In this document: positions 1-8,164 of the stretch, one piece after another
Numbering within the stretch: position 1 is the first letter of the stretch
Layout of the letters: every line of letters starts with the position of its first letter
Origin: an uncultured Lentisphaerota bacterium
GTDB lineage: Bacteria; Verrucomicrobiota; Kiritimatiellia; CAIQIC01
NCBI GenBank assembly: GCA_903912445.1
Contig: CAIWHP010000262.1
Location: 1 to 32,059, forward strand
DNA length: 32,059 nt
Direction of reading: 5' to 3'
Program-made: the position numbers and the translations under genes
The notes under the pieces: model-generated
What the model was told of the DNA's origin: nothing
The model's input: only the letters and a program-made list of their open reading frames with translations
The model's database searches: none

Positions 1-1344
1 GCCTCACTCGCGCCGGTCTGGCACAAGCTGAACGCGGGCGAGGCGAAACTGGACGTGACGGCACTCGACGCACAGGGTGGGGTGGTTGGTCAGCCGCAGA
101 CGCGCGCGTTCCATCGCGCGGCGGTGATCGCCAGGGAATATTCTGCGCCCGCCATGTCGTGGCGCGAGAGTGCGCGCACCGCGCTGGACAAGCTCGTGCA
201 TTCGCCCGGCCTGCGCTGCTGGTTCACCACCGGCGAGCCGGACGAGGAAACCCATCTCTACCGCTATCCCTCGAAGATTGTCGGCGCGGCCGCTTCGGTG
301 CTCGCCACCTACGCGGCGCAGACGCCGCCGCCCGCCGATGCGGCCGAGGCGCTCAAGGCGGCGCGGCGCGCGGCGGATTATCTGCTCGCGATGAGCGAGC
401 CGCCGGACTCGGTGTGGGCGTTCCATCCGCCGACCTATCACCCGACGCGCTACCGCGAGCGCCTCAAGGGGCACATGCAGCCGGGCCGCTACATGACGCT
501 GTGCGGCGCGGAGACCGGGCAGTACTACCTCGACGTCTTCGCGGCGACGAGGGACGCGAAGTATCGCGATGCCGCCGTGCATATCGCCGAGACCTATGCC
601 AAGCGGCAGTTGCCGGAAGGCAGCTGGCTCCAGTTCGTCACGGCGAAGGACGGGAAGCCAGTGACGGACAATGTGCTCGTCCCGACGCTCGTCGTGGGTT
701 TCCTAGACCGGCTGGCGCAGGTGACCGGCGAGACGCGCTTCGACGCCATGCGCGCGCAGGCGGTCGCGTGGATCGAGAAGAATCCTGTTGAGACGTGGAA
801 CTGGCAGGGACAGTTCGAGGACGTGAAGCCGCTGCCGCCCTACCAGAACCTGACGAAGCACGACGCATGCGATTTCGCCATCCATCTGTTCCAGGCGGCC
901 ACGCAGACTGCGGAGCAGAAGGCGCTCGCGCTCGGCTTGCTGCGGTTCTCCGAGGACCAGTTCGTCATCTGGGACAAGCCGCCGACGGTTTCGCCCAAGG
1001 ACCAGAACGCGGACGGCAAGGCTGGCGTGAAGGCCAGGACCTGGCTGCTGCCGTGCGTGCTTGAGCAGTACCGCTGCTATGCGCCGGTCTGCGCAAGTTC
1101 AGCGAAGCTCATCCGCACCTTTCTTGCCGCCTATGACGCGACGCGCGATCCGCTGCATCTGGAAAAAGCCAAGGCGCTCGCCGGCACGCTGACGCGCGCG
1201 CAGTCGAATGCGAAGGCGCCGGGCCGCTACCAGACGTGGCTCATGCAGAACCCCGGCCCGATGTGGTTCAACTGCGAACTCGCCGCGATCCGCGCGATGG
1301 AAGAACTTGCGAAAGTGGATCAATCTAATGGAGCCGGGAAATGA
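1..1344 (+). CDS. Putative (alpha/alpha)6 six-hairpin carbohydrate-active protein, 5' end cut by window
   Basis: The frame is open from base 1 and contains no signal peptide, so the gene starts upstream of the window; the GTG at 55 is unlikely to be the true start. The visible 448 residues are rich in helix-turn-helix pairs (for example ADYLLAMSEPPDSVWAFHP, GQYYLDVFAATRDAKYRDA, GRYQTWLMQNPGPMW) of the kind seen in (alpha/alpha)6 toroids such as GH88/GH105 hydrolases, GH127 and epimerase-like proteins. I cannot assign a family or catalytic residues. The stop (1342-1344) overlaps the ATG of the next gene, so the two are probably translated together. A role in oligosaccharide processing is inferred from the fold and the neighbours. 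Confidence 0.7.
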   Translation, partial: ASLAPVWHKLNAGEAKLDVTALDAQGGVVGQPQTRAFHRAAVIAREYSAPAMSWRESARTALDKLVHSPGLRCWFTTGEPDEETHLYRYPSKIVGAAASVLATYAAQTPPPADAAEALKAARRAADYLLAMSEPPDSVWAFHPPTYHPTRYRERLKGHMQPGRYMTLCGAETGQYYLDVFAATRDAKYRDAAVHIAETYAKRQLPEGSWLQFVTAKDGKPVTDNVLVPTLVVGFLDRLAQVTGETRFDAMRAQAVAWIEKNPVETWNWQGQFEDVKPLPPYQNLTKHDACDFAIHLFQAATQTAEQKALALGLLRFSEDQFVIWDKPPTVSPKDQNADGKAGVKARTWLLPCVLEQYRCYAPVCASSAKLIRTFLAAYDATRDPLHLEKAKALAGTLTRAQSNAKAPGRYQTWLMQNPGPMWFNCELAAIRAMEELAKVDQSNGAGK

Positions 1345-2789
1345 AACTAACTGCACTTGCTGTTTTGTTGCTGGGCGCGCTGCCCGTGGCGCAGGCGGGT
1401 TTCGTCACTGTGGAAAAAGAGGCGGGCGTCTGGTGGTTCAAGTCGCCGGAGGGCAAGCCGTTCGTTTCCCTCGGCATCAACCACGTGGAGCCGGTCTACT
1501 GGCAGACGCCGCTCAACGCGGCGTTCGTTGCGGAGACGTACGGGTCGGAAATATTTGCGGCGGACGGCACTTTGCGGGAAGGCACTCCGGCGGCGACGAA
1601 GTGGGGACAGCGCGTGGCGAAGAATCTCGATGCGTGGGGCATGAACACGCTCGGCTTCCACAATCCACTGTCGAAGGGCCTCCAGTCGGGGGGCGCGGGC
1701 TGCTACGTCATCGAGTTGGATCTGCACGTCCCGTGGGGCTGGAACATGCCACGCTCACAACTGGCGCGCGCCTTCAAGCGCGACCCGCTCGATGTCTTCG
1801 GCGATGAGTTTGCCGCCGCGGTCGAGGCGAACGCACTGGCCGTCGTGAAGCTCTACGCCAACGATCCGCGCGTGCTGGGCTATGCCTACACCGATGGCCC
1901 GCCGTGGACGGTGGACGACGATGCCGGCGACGCCGCGTTCCAAAAACTTTCCGCCGCCGGGAAGAAACTTCATCCGTGGGTGCTCGCGCTGATGTCGTTG
2001 CCCGCGACCGCCAAGGGCAAGCAGGCGTGGCTGGCGCTGATGAAGGAGCGCTATCCCGCGCCCGACAAAGCTGGCGCGACCTATGCGCTGACGATCACGG
2101 GCTGGGACGCACTCGCCGCCAACACCGCGTGGACGAAGCTCGGCGACGCCGCGCGCGCCGTGGAAGATAGCCAGGCGTTTCTGCTGAAGATCATGCAGCA
2201 GTGGTACGCGGTGCGGAAAGCGGGCCTCCGCAAGTACGATGCGAACCATCTCATCCTCGGCGACAAGCTGAACATGAACCGGGACTCGCGTCACCCGGCC
2301 GAGCTGACGCAGAGCCTGCACGTCATGAAGCCGCACGTGGACGTGATCAACATCCAGTACTACGGCTTCTTCGACAAGCAGCGCGAGGCGCTGGCGCTGC
2401 TCCATCGCGAGTCGCAACTGCCGATCCTCAACGGCGACACCACCTTCACGCCGTACTGGAAAGATCCCGGCGCGGATACGGCCGACTACTACAAGCAGCT
2501 CGGCCAGGATTACGCCGGCGAAATCACCAAGCTGTTCGCGCTGCCCTATTTCATCGGCTGGCATCACTGCGGCTATATGCGCGGTCTGCGTCCACCCTAT
2601 GCGGCGGCGCTCAAGCGCGGCGATAAGCCTGCCGCCGACGTTTTCGTGAAAGGCCGGCACACGCTGCGCGAAGGCTTCATCTCCGTGACCGAGGAGCCCA
2701 TCGAGCCGCTGCTCACGCCGCTGATTGCCGCGTGGAAAAAATGTGAAACCGTGCATCGCGCAGCGGGAGCAGCCGACGGAATAAAATGA
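1341..2789 (+). CDS. GH50/agarase-like (beta/alpha)8 protein, exported, catalytic glutamates apparently replaced
   Basis: 482 residues. The Sec signal peptide is about residues 1-19 (MKLTALAVLLLGALPVAQA). The mature start has the 'GVWWFKSPEGKPFVSLGINHV' pattern common at the N-terminus of GH50/agarase-like clan GH-A proteins. Further barrel landmarks are NTLGFHNP, DPRVLGYAYTDGPPW (about 177-190), NHLILGDKLNMN, a VDVINIQYYGFF strand and PYFIGWHHCGYM. Where such enzymes usually have an Asn-Glu acid/base after strand 4, this one has D185-G186; where the nucleophile Glu is expected (LPILNGDTTF) it has D366. It may be an unusual enzyme or a non-catalytic binder. The start is fixed by GGAG at 1331 and the ATGA overlap with the upstream gene. 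Family membership is by motif recall, not alignment. Confidence 0.72.
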   Translation: MKLTALAVLLLGALPVAQAGFVTVEKEAGVWWFKSPEGKPFVSLGINHVEPVYWQTPLNAAFVAETYGSEIFAADGTLREGTPAATKWGQRVAKNLDAWGMNTLGFHNPLSKGLQSGGAGCYVIELDLHVPWGWNMPRSQLARAFKRDPLDVFGDEFAAAVEANALAVVKLYANDPRVLGYAYTDGPPWTVDDDAGDAAFQKLSAAGKKLHPWVLALMSLPATAKGKQAWLALMKERYPAPDKAGATYALTITGWDALAANTAWTKLGDAARAVEDSQAFLLKIMQQWYAVRKAGLRKYDANHLILGDKLNMNRDSRHPAELTQSLHVMKPHVDVINIQYYGFFDKQREALALLHRESQLPILNGDTTFTPYWKDPGADTADYYKQLGQDYAGEITKLFALPYFIGWHHCGYMRGLRPPYAAALKRGDKPAADVFVKGRHTLREGFISVTEEPIEPLLTPLIAAWKKCETVHRAAGAADGIK

Positions 2790-2816
2790 TCACAGGAGAA
2801 CAGAGCTGGTGGCGTG

Positions 2817-2869
2817 TTTTTCCAAGGCTTGGAAAAATCGGTGCTTCCTGTTTCCAATCCTTGGGAAAA
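2817..2869. repeat. Paired palindromic element, unit A (intergenic)
   Basis: Left palindrome 2817-2837 has ten-base arms around a single central G at 2827 (core TTTTCCAAGGCTTGGAAAA). Right palindrome 2851-2869 is TTTCCAATCCTTGGGAAAA, centre about 2859, so the centres are 32 bp apart. The right copy is the uninterrupted version of the site that is split by inserts in units E and I. It lies upstream of the GH127 fusion gene. Confidence 0.9.
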
Positions 2870-2896
2870 TCTTTCAGCGCTTCTGCGATGCTTGTC

Positions 2897-2903
2897 GAGG
2901 TGG
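2897..2903 (+). promoter_or_regulatory. Ribosome binding site deciding the 2914 start
   Basis: GAGGTGG lies ten bases before ATG 2914. This supports 2914 over the longer in-frame start at 2809, which would translate the palindrome pair. The alternative ATG at 2980 has no comparably good site. Confidence 0.5.
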
Positions 2904-2913
2904 AAAAAATGGT

Positions 2914-5900
2914 ATGGATGCGCACCTGAAGTATTTCCTTGGCCAGAAAAGAACCGTGAGACGGCATGGCAGGCTGACCATGGCAGCACACGGTTTGGCG
3001 GTTCTTAGCGTTGCCCTGTTTGCTTTAGCCGCCGAAGACCCATCCGTAACGCTGCCCAAGAAGCATGCCGTGTTCTCGGCCCCTCCACTTTCCGCGATCA
3101 AGCCGCAGGGCTGGCTGCGCAAATGGCTGGAGACGCAATACGCGGGGCTGACGGGTCATGTGGAGGAGTTGAAGGGCCGCAGTTTCGAAGAGGTGGTCTG
3201 GGGGAACGAAAGCCTCTTCACTTCTGAGGACAAAAGTCTCCGGTTCGGCGTACAGGCGCAACTGCACGAGGCCCTGATGTGGTTCGCCCTTTTGTATGAC
3301 GACCCGGCGCTGCTCGCCAAGGTGAAGGAGCGCTACGACTGGACGTTGAACCATCCCGATCAGGACGGGCTGCTCGGCCCGCGGTTGATCAAGCGGCCGA
3401 ATCCGATGTCGGTCTTTCTGCGCGGTGCGCTGCCGTATTATGCCGAGACGCGCGACCCGAAGATGTTGGAGCGCATCACCGCCCACTTTCTTGCGAGCAA
3501 AAAGCGGGCTGGCGACAAGCCGTGGACGCTGGAGTGGAACTCGTTCTGGGGAATTGAGACGCTGTGCTGGCTGTATCTCCATACGGGTGACAAACGGATA
3601 CTCGATCTGGCGCTGGAATGCGCGGACGCGCAGTTGGTCAGCGAGTTGGTGGACAAGCTGAATCAGAAGCCGGTCCTGGATCACATCCATAGCTACAAGA
3701 ACAAGACTGCGGGCGCGCATGGGGTCAGAACCTCCATGATGATCACGGTCATGACCGCGCTCTACCAGGCCACCGGGGACAAAAAATACCTGACGGCGGC
3801 TGAAACTGCCTACAAGGGCATTGATCAAAGCAGCCTGCTGGTGGATGGCTGTCCCAGCGCGCGCGAGCATATCGCCGGCAACGCCTCCTGGGAATTGCAC
3901 GAGGCCTGCGCGATCAACTATTCGTCGGGGGCGTTCAGCTACCTCCTGCAGACCACGGGCGATGCGAAGTGGGCGGACCGGATCGAGCGGGTCTGCCTGA
4001 ATGCCGGACCGGGAGCGGTGACCAAGGACTTCAAGCAGGTCCAGTATTTCTCCAGCCCCAACCAGGTCGTCGCCCAGAACACGGCCAAAATCGGTGGGTT
4101 CCCTGGGCTCTACCTCACCTTTGATAGCGGCCGCTTCAACTGGTGCTGCGCCGCCACGGTCAACCGGATCATGCCGAGTTATATCGGCACGATGTGGCTG
4201 AAGGGGCCCGCCGGCGCCGTGGTCGCGGCGCTCTACGGGCCGGGCAACGTCACGATGAAGGCTGGCAAGGAGCAGGTTCTGGTCACCCTTGCCGAGAAGA
4301 CCGCTTTTCCGTTTTCAGAAGACATCGCCTTCGAGGTGCAAGCCGGGAAGCCGGTTCGCTTTCCGTTGTGGTTGCGAATCCCGGGGTGGTGCGAGGGGGC
4401 CGAGATCCGGGTCAACGGCGAAAAGCAGAATATCGAAACCAAGCCGGCGAGCTTTGCGAAACTGGAGCGCGAGTTCCTGCCCGGCGACAGGGTGACGCTG
4501 CACCTGCCGATGAAAGTGAAAGCAACGACATGGCCGGACAACGGGATCGCGTTCGAACGCGGGCCGCTCGTGTATTCCCTGCGCGTGGAAGCCGAAAAGC
4601 GGCCGATGGATCCAATCGTCTTTTCCGTTGAGGAAAAGGACAAACGTCCGAAGAAGACGATGTCGATGGCGGAGGCACCGCTGGGCAAAGAGTTCCCGCA
4701 GTTGGAGCTGCTCCCGAAGAGCCCGTGGGCCTACGCGCTGGATGGCACTCCCGGCAAGGCGGCTGAAGTGGTGGAAGTGGTGCGCGGAAAGATGACCGAC
4801 ACGCCGTGGTCGGATGATGGCCCCGCGCCGGTGGAGCTGAAGGTCCCCGCCCGCCGGGTCGCAAACTGGAACCTGATCACCGAATCCATCAAGGACCGCG
4901 TGGAACTCAAGCCCGGGCAGGCGCTCACCCCCGACCTGCCCGACCCTGCGACGATGAAGCTCGGCGCGAAAGAGACGATCACCCTTGTGCCCCTGGGTTG
5001 CACGTGTCTGCGGTTGACGGTCTTTCCGCTGGTGCCGGCGGCGTCCATCCCGGTGGCTGCTTCGCAAAAAGTCAAAGACGGCGTGGCTCAACCGCTCCGA
5101 CCCATTGCCGTGGCGGTCAGCAATGCGATGAACTTTCTGAAGATGGCGGATGGTGGTTATGTGCCCGGACGTATTGAGGGCGAATTGGCCGCCTATTTCA
5201 CGGATGCGTTCATGAGTGTGGATGGAACCCGCTCGACCCGGAACATCATCTATCCGGGCCGGTTGCATGGCTACTTCATCCGGACCTTTCTGAGCTATTA
5301 CACCTATACCGGCGACCGCGAGTGGCTCTTACGCGCGCGCGACCTGGCCGATTGGAACATTGCCCACTCCACTCCGGCCGGCACACTGTATCCCGACCTG
5401 GCCTACGCGACGTTCGAGAAAGGCAGGCCCGCGGGCCATAAGGACAAGGACTGCATCCAGCCTGACAAGGCCGCCTTCATGGGCGCGAGTTACCTGCTGC
5501 TGTATGAAGGCACCGGTGAGGCGCGGTATTTGGAAGCTGCGCGCAAGGTCGCCGGGGCGCTGGTGGCACGTCAGCGCGAGGACGGCAGCTGGCCGTTCCG
5601 TGTCGTGCCGGAAAATGGCGCTATCCGCCAGGATCGCGGCGGCGCCCCGGTGAACTTCGTCGAATTTTTCGGGCGGATGCTGCGGCACGAAAACAAGGCC
5701 GTCTATGGCCAGGCCCGCGACAAGGCGCTGGCCTATATGATTGCCCGGAATGTCGAACGGGCTGTGTGGAGCACCTACCACGAGGATGTCGGGCTTACGC
5801 AGGGCACCCATCTTTCCGCGGAACCGATGACGCTCACGGCCGATTTTTTATTCCGCCATGCGGCGACCCATCCGGAATATCTCGCGATGGGACAGCGGGT

Positions 5901-6543
5901 CCTCAAGCAGATGGAAGCCAAGCTGGTGCACACCGAGGGCCATGGGGCGGCGCCGGCCCCGGCCGTGGCCGAGCAGAGCGGCTTCGAGCACATCATGTCT
6001 GGGCACACGGCGCGTTATGGCGCGGCCCTCGCCCACCTCTGTCGCGTTACGCAGGACGAGGCGCTCAAACGTCGCGCGCTCTCCACCCTGCATGGCGTGA
6101 TCTATATGCAGACCGGGACGGGCATCTTCCGGACCTTCTTCTATGACACCCAAAAGAAGACATCCCAAACCAATGCCGACCGCATCTGGTTTTCCCAGCA
6201 TCTCTATGCCGTCTATCACCTGCTCGACGCCATGGGTGTCTTCCCCGCTTTGGCGCCGGACGGACAGGATCACATCCTCGATGCTTCGGTCGGGCTGCGC
6301 GACGTGTCGTATGCGCCCGGCTCCGTTCGCTACATCGCGCCGCTCGCGGCGCAGGTCCGGGCCAAGCTCGGCTGCACCCCGCAAGCGGTCACGCTCGGCA
6401 TGGAAAAACTGCGCGCCCTTGGCAAACCGCCGGCAGAGGACCAGCGCGGCTGGTTTTTTGATCCGGCAACCAGCCTGCTGACCCTGTGCCACGAGGCCGG
6501 CAGCGTGAGCATTGTGACGCAAGACGGGAAGGAGCATCCGTGA
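2914..6543 (+). CDS. Two-domain GH127 (DUF1680) beta-L-arabinofuranosidase-like protein fused to a second (alpha/alpha)6 domain
   Basis: About 1,209 residues from ATG 2914. A hydrophobic leader (AAHGLAVLSVALFALA) ends before AEDPS; ATG 2980 is an alternative start. The first domain matches GH127: KPQGWLRKWLETQ at the mature start, HEACAIN (Glu at 3901, Cys at 3907) and FNWCCAATVN (Cys-Cys at 4144-4149). In this family one Glu and three Cys bind zinc and a Cys is the nucleophile, so the active site looks intact. A beta-sandwich stretch follows (to about 5080). A second alpha-helical repeat domain starts near 5100 (AVSNAMNFLKMADGGYVPG) and runs to about 6240, with a short beta-rich tail. GH127 proteins are usually about 600-700 residues, so the second toroid is a fusion. 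The stop overlaps the GTG of the next gene. Likely substrate: terminal L-arabinofuranose or a related sugar. Confidence 0.85.
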   Translation: MDAHLKYFLGQKRTVRRHGRLTMAAHGLAVLSVALFALAAEDPSVTLPKKHAVFSAPPLSAIKPQGWLRKWLETQYAGLTGHVEELKGRSFEEVVWGNESLFTSEDKSLRFGVQAQLHEALMWFALLYDDPALLAKVKERYDWTLNHPDQDGLLGPRLIKRPNPMSVFLRGALPYYAETRDPKMLERITAHFLASKKRAGDKPWTLEWNSFWGIETLCWLYLHTGDKRILDLALECADAQLVSELVDKLNQKPVLDHIHSYKNKTAGAHGVRTSMMITVMTALYQATGDKKYLTAAETAYKGIDQSSLLVDGCPSAREHIAGNASWELHEACAINYSSGAFSYLLQTTGDAKWADRIERVCLNAGPGAVTKDFKQVQYFSSPNQVVAQNTAKIGGFPGLYLTFDSGRFNWCCAATVNRIMPSYIGTMWLKGPAGAVVAALYGPGNVTMKAGKEQVLVTLAEKTAFPFSEDIAFEVQAGKPVRFPLWLRIPGWCEGAEIRVNGEKQNIETKPASFAKLEREFLPGDRVTLHLPMKVKATTWPDNGIAFERGPLVYSLRVEAEKRPMDPIVFSVEEKDKRPKKTMSMAEAPLGKEFPQLELLPKSPWAYALDGTPGKAAEVVEVVRGKMTDTPWSDDGPAPVELKVPARRVANWNLITESIKDRVELKPGQALTPDLPDPATMKLGAKETITLVPLGCTCLRLTVFPLVPAASIPVAASQKVKDGVAQPLRPIAVAVSNAMNFLKMADGGYVPGRIEGELAAYFTDAFMSVDGTRSTRNIIYPGRLHGYFIRTFLSYYTYTGDREWLLRARDLADWNIAHSTPAGTLYPDLAYATFEKGRPAGHKDKDCIQPDKAAFMGASYLLLYEGTGEARYLEAARKVAGALVARQREDGSWPFRVVPENGAIRQDRGGAPVNFVEFFGRMLRHENKAVYGQARDKALAYMIARNVERAVWSTYHEDVGLTQGTHLSAEPMTLTADFLFRHAATHPEYLAMGQRVLKQMEAKLVHTEGHGAAPAPAVAEQSGFEHIMSGHTARYGAALAHLCRVTQDEALKRRALSTLHGVIYMQTGTGIFRTFFYDTQKKTSQTNADRIWFSQHLYAVYHLLDAMGVFPALAPDGQDHILDASVGLRDVSYAPGSVRYIAPLAAQVRAKLGCTPQAVTLGMEKLRALGKPPAEDQRGWFFDPATSLLTLCHEAGSVSIVTQDGKEHP
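6529..6534 (+). promoter_or_regulatory. Ribosome binding site supporting GTG start at 6540
   Basis: AAGGAG is five bases upstream of GTG 6540, inside the 3' end of the GH127 fusion gene. The GTG overlaps that gene's TGA (GTGA), which fits translational coupling and argues against the longer in-frame start at 6486. Confidence 0.65.
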
Positions 6544-8123
6544 AGACAGCAATCCGGCAGCCGCAACGCACTTTTCCAAGGCTTGGAAAAACAGAGCGAT
6601 TCTTCTCCAAGGCTTGGAAAAGTTTTCCCGTTTTCCTGCTCGCCGGCAGCTTGCTTTTTCCAATGCTTGGAAAAAGCGAGGGTTCCGGTTTTCAAGCCTT
6701 GGAAAAGTCCCGGCCCCTCGACTCCGCTCAGGGCAGGCCGAACATCGTGTTCATCCTCGCCGACGATCTCGGGTGGAACGGGCTGGGGTGTCAGGGGAAC
6801 AAGGCTGTCGACACGCCGAACATCGATCGTCTGGCGGCGCAGGGCATGCGCTTCACCCGCGCCTACGCGGAGCCGCAATGCTCGCCCACGCGCGCCGCGT
6901 TCTTGAGCGGCCAGTGGGGCGCGCGGACGGGCGTCCATAAAGTCATCGGCGAAAAAGATCCGCTGTTTGCGCCGCTCGTACCGGCGCCGATGAGCGAACT
7001 CCCGCCGCAGACCGGCAACCTCGCGGTGATGCTGCGCAAGGCCGGCTACGCCACCGGCTTGAGCGGCAAGTGGCATGTGGCCAACAACGCCTTCGCCGCG
7101 CCCTTGAAAAAACGCCCCGGCTACTTTGACGCCTATGGCTTCGACTTCGTGGGCGATTGCCTGAAGATCAAAAACGCGGAGCCGGACAAATCCGTGGATG
7201 CCATCACCAACGACATGCTGGACTTCATCGCGCAGCACAAGCACCACCCGTTTTTCGCCTTCGTCGCGCACTACTCGCCGCACGCGCCGCTGCAGGCGCC
7301 GCGGGCGCTCGTCGAGAAATATGTGGCCAAGGGGTTCAAGAAGAGCAGCACGCCGGTCGGCAGGTTCAGCGAAATACCCACCGCCGATTACTACGCGATG
7401 ATCGAACACCTGGACACCGGCGTGGGCCGCTTGCTGGCGAAATTGGACGAGCTCGGCCTCGCGACCAACACGGTCGTCATCTTCAGCAGCGACAATGGCG
7501 GGATGAATCGGGTGGCCAACATGTCGCCGAAGCGGATGGCCAAGGGCGCGTCCTACGAAGGCGGCATCAGCGTGCCGCTGGTGGTGCGCTGGCCGGGGCA
7601 TGTGCAGGCCGGGAGCACGTGCGACACGCCCACGCACCCCGTGGATTGGTATCCGACGTTCGCCGCCTTGGCGGGCGGCGCGGCGCCCGCCGGCCACAAG
7701 CTCGATGGCGAAAGTCTGCGCCCGTTGCTGGAGCAATCCGGCGTGCTCAAGCGCACCGCGCTTTTCTGGCATGTGCCCAGTTACACGGCCAACTATGGCC
7801 GGACGCCATGCAGCTTTGTGTTGCAGGATGGCTGGAAGCTGATCCACTACTTCGGCGATTTTCTGGATGTGACCGGCCAGACACCACCGGACAGGAACGT
7901 CCCCTTCGGGAAGCTGGTGCCCGGTCCGCGCACCGAACTGTATAACCTCAAGGAAGATCCCTCCGAGACGCATGACCTCGCGGCTGTCCAGCCGGCAAAG
8001 GCGAAAGAACTTCAGGTCCTACTGGAGGCATGGTGGAAGGACACAGGCGCAAAATTTCCGACGAAGAATCCCAAATATGATGCCGCCAAGTGGTGGGCCA
8101 GCCCGCGCGCCGAGGCGGAATAA
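6540..8123 (+). CDS. Family S1 sulfatase, exported, leader built largely from repeats
   Basis: 527 residues from GTG 6540. An S1 arylsulfatase-type enzyme that hydrolyses sulfate esters on sugars. C114 in CSPTR (codon 6879) is the Cys expected to become formylglycine; other family marks are PNIVFILADDLGWNG (metal-binding Asp-Asp), SGKWHVANN, HYSPHAPLQAP and SSDNGG. The first ~66 residues are unusual: two palindrome pairs (6572-6621 and 6655-6706) and a 24-bp repeat (6715-6738) are translated as FPRLGK, FSKAWK, LFPMLGK, FQALEK and LDSAQGR around a hydrophobic core (FPVFLLAGSLLF). The signal-peptide cleavage site must lie within or beside this repeat material. Sulfated substrate unknown. The C-terminus (SPRAEAE) ends 41 bases before the next sulfatase start. 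Confidence 0.9.
   Translation: MKTAIRQPQRTFPRLGKTERFFSKAWKSFPVFLLAGSLLFPMLGKSEGSGFQALEKSRPLDSAQGRPNIVFILADDLGWNGLGCQGNKAVDTPNIDRLAAQGMRFTRAYAEPQCSPTRAAFLSGQWGARTGVHKVIGEKDPLFAPLVPAPMSELPPQTGNLAVMLRKAGYATGLSGKWHVANNAFAAPLKKRPGYFDAYGFDFVGDCLKIKNAEPDKSVDAITNDMLDFIAQHKHHPFFAFVAHYSPHAPLQAPRALVEKYVAKGFKKSSTPVGRFSEIPTADYYAMIEHLDTGVGRLLAKLDELGLATNTVVIFSSDNGGMNRVANMSPKRMAKGASYEGGISVPLVVRWPGHVQAGSTCDTPTHPVDWYPTFAALAGGAAPAGHKLDGESLRPLLEQSGVLKRTALFWHVPSYTANYGRTPCSFVLQDGWKLIHYFGDFLDVTGQTPPDRNVPFGKLVPGPRTELYNLKEDPSETHDLAAVQPAKAKELQVLLEAWWKDTGAKFPTKNPKYDAAKWWASPRAEAE
6572..6621. repeat. Paired palindromic element, unit B (in sulfatase leader)
   Basis: Left palindrome TTTTCCAAGGCTTGGAAAA at 6572-6590 (centre 6581) is perfect. 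The right copy at 6603-6621 has one T-to-C change (TTCTCC). Centres are 31 bp apart, and the two copies are read in different frames as FPRLGK and FSKAWK. Confidence 0.92.
6655..6706. repeat. Paired palindromic element, unit C (in sulfatase leader)
   Basis: Left palindrome 6655-6675 (centre T6664/G6665 region, core CCAATGCTTGG). Right palindrome 6689-6706 lacks one C (TTTTCAAGCCTTGGAAAA), centre 6697, giving 32 bp between centres. It is read as LFPMLGK and FQALEK. The stretch from the left copy into the spacer (CTTGC before, GGGTTCCGG after) is nearly the same as in unit D of the next sulfatase. Confidence 0.92.
6715..6738. repeat. 24-bp short repeat (S element), copy 1
   Basis: Core TCGACTCCGCTCAGGGCAGG, translated LDSAQGR. 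It differs from copies 2 and 3 by one or two bases. Here it lies just after unit C instead of inside the right palindrome, directly before the conserved PNIVFIL of the mature sulfatase. Confidence 0.88.
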
Positions 8124-8164
8124 CCATGCGAGCATCAACACAGCACACACGAAGAAGCGCAACC

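Larger units (their letters stand above)
2790..2913. other. Intergenic gap with paired palindromes
   Basis: A 124-bp gap between the agarase-like gene and the GH127 fusion. It can be read through in frame from 2809 (giving FSKAWK and FPILGK), but those residues come from the palindrome pair at 2817-2869 and precede a proper ribosome binding site and signal peptide, so I treat the gap as untranslated. I see no convincing -35/-10 promoter. Confidence 0.6.

Noticed and set aside
2809-2913. In-frame N-terminal extension of the GH127 fusion (MACFSKAWKN...)
   Set aside because: The residues come from the palindrome pair, precede a proper ribosome binding site at 2897 and would put the signal peptide about 60 residues inside the protein.
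6486-6539. Longer start for the first sulfatase
   Set aside because: It would lie wholly inside the preceding gene; GTG 6540 has AAGGAG and a GTGA overlap.
6572-6621. Palindromes as Rho-independent terminators
   Set aside because: There is no T-run after the stem, the loop is too small for the full stem, and most copies lie inside open genes that continue.
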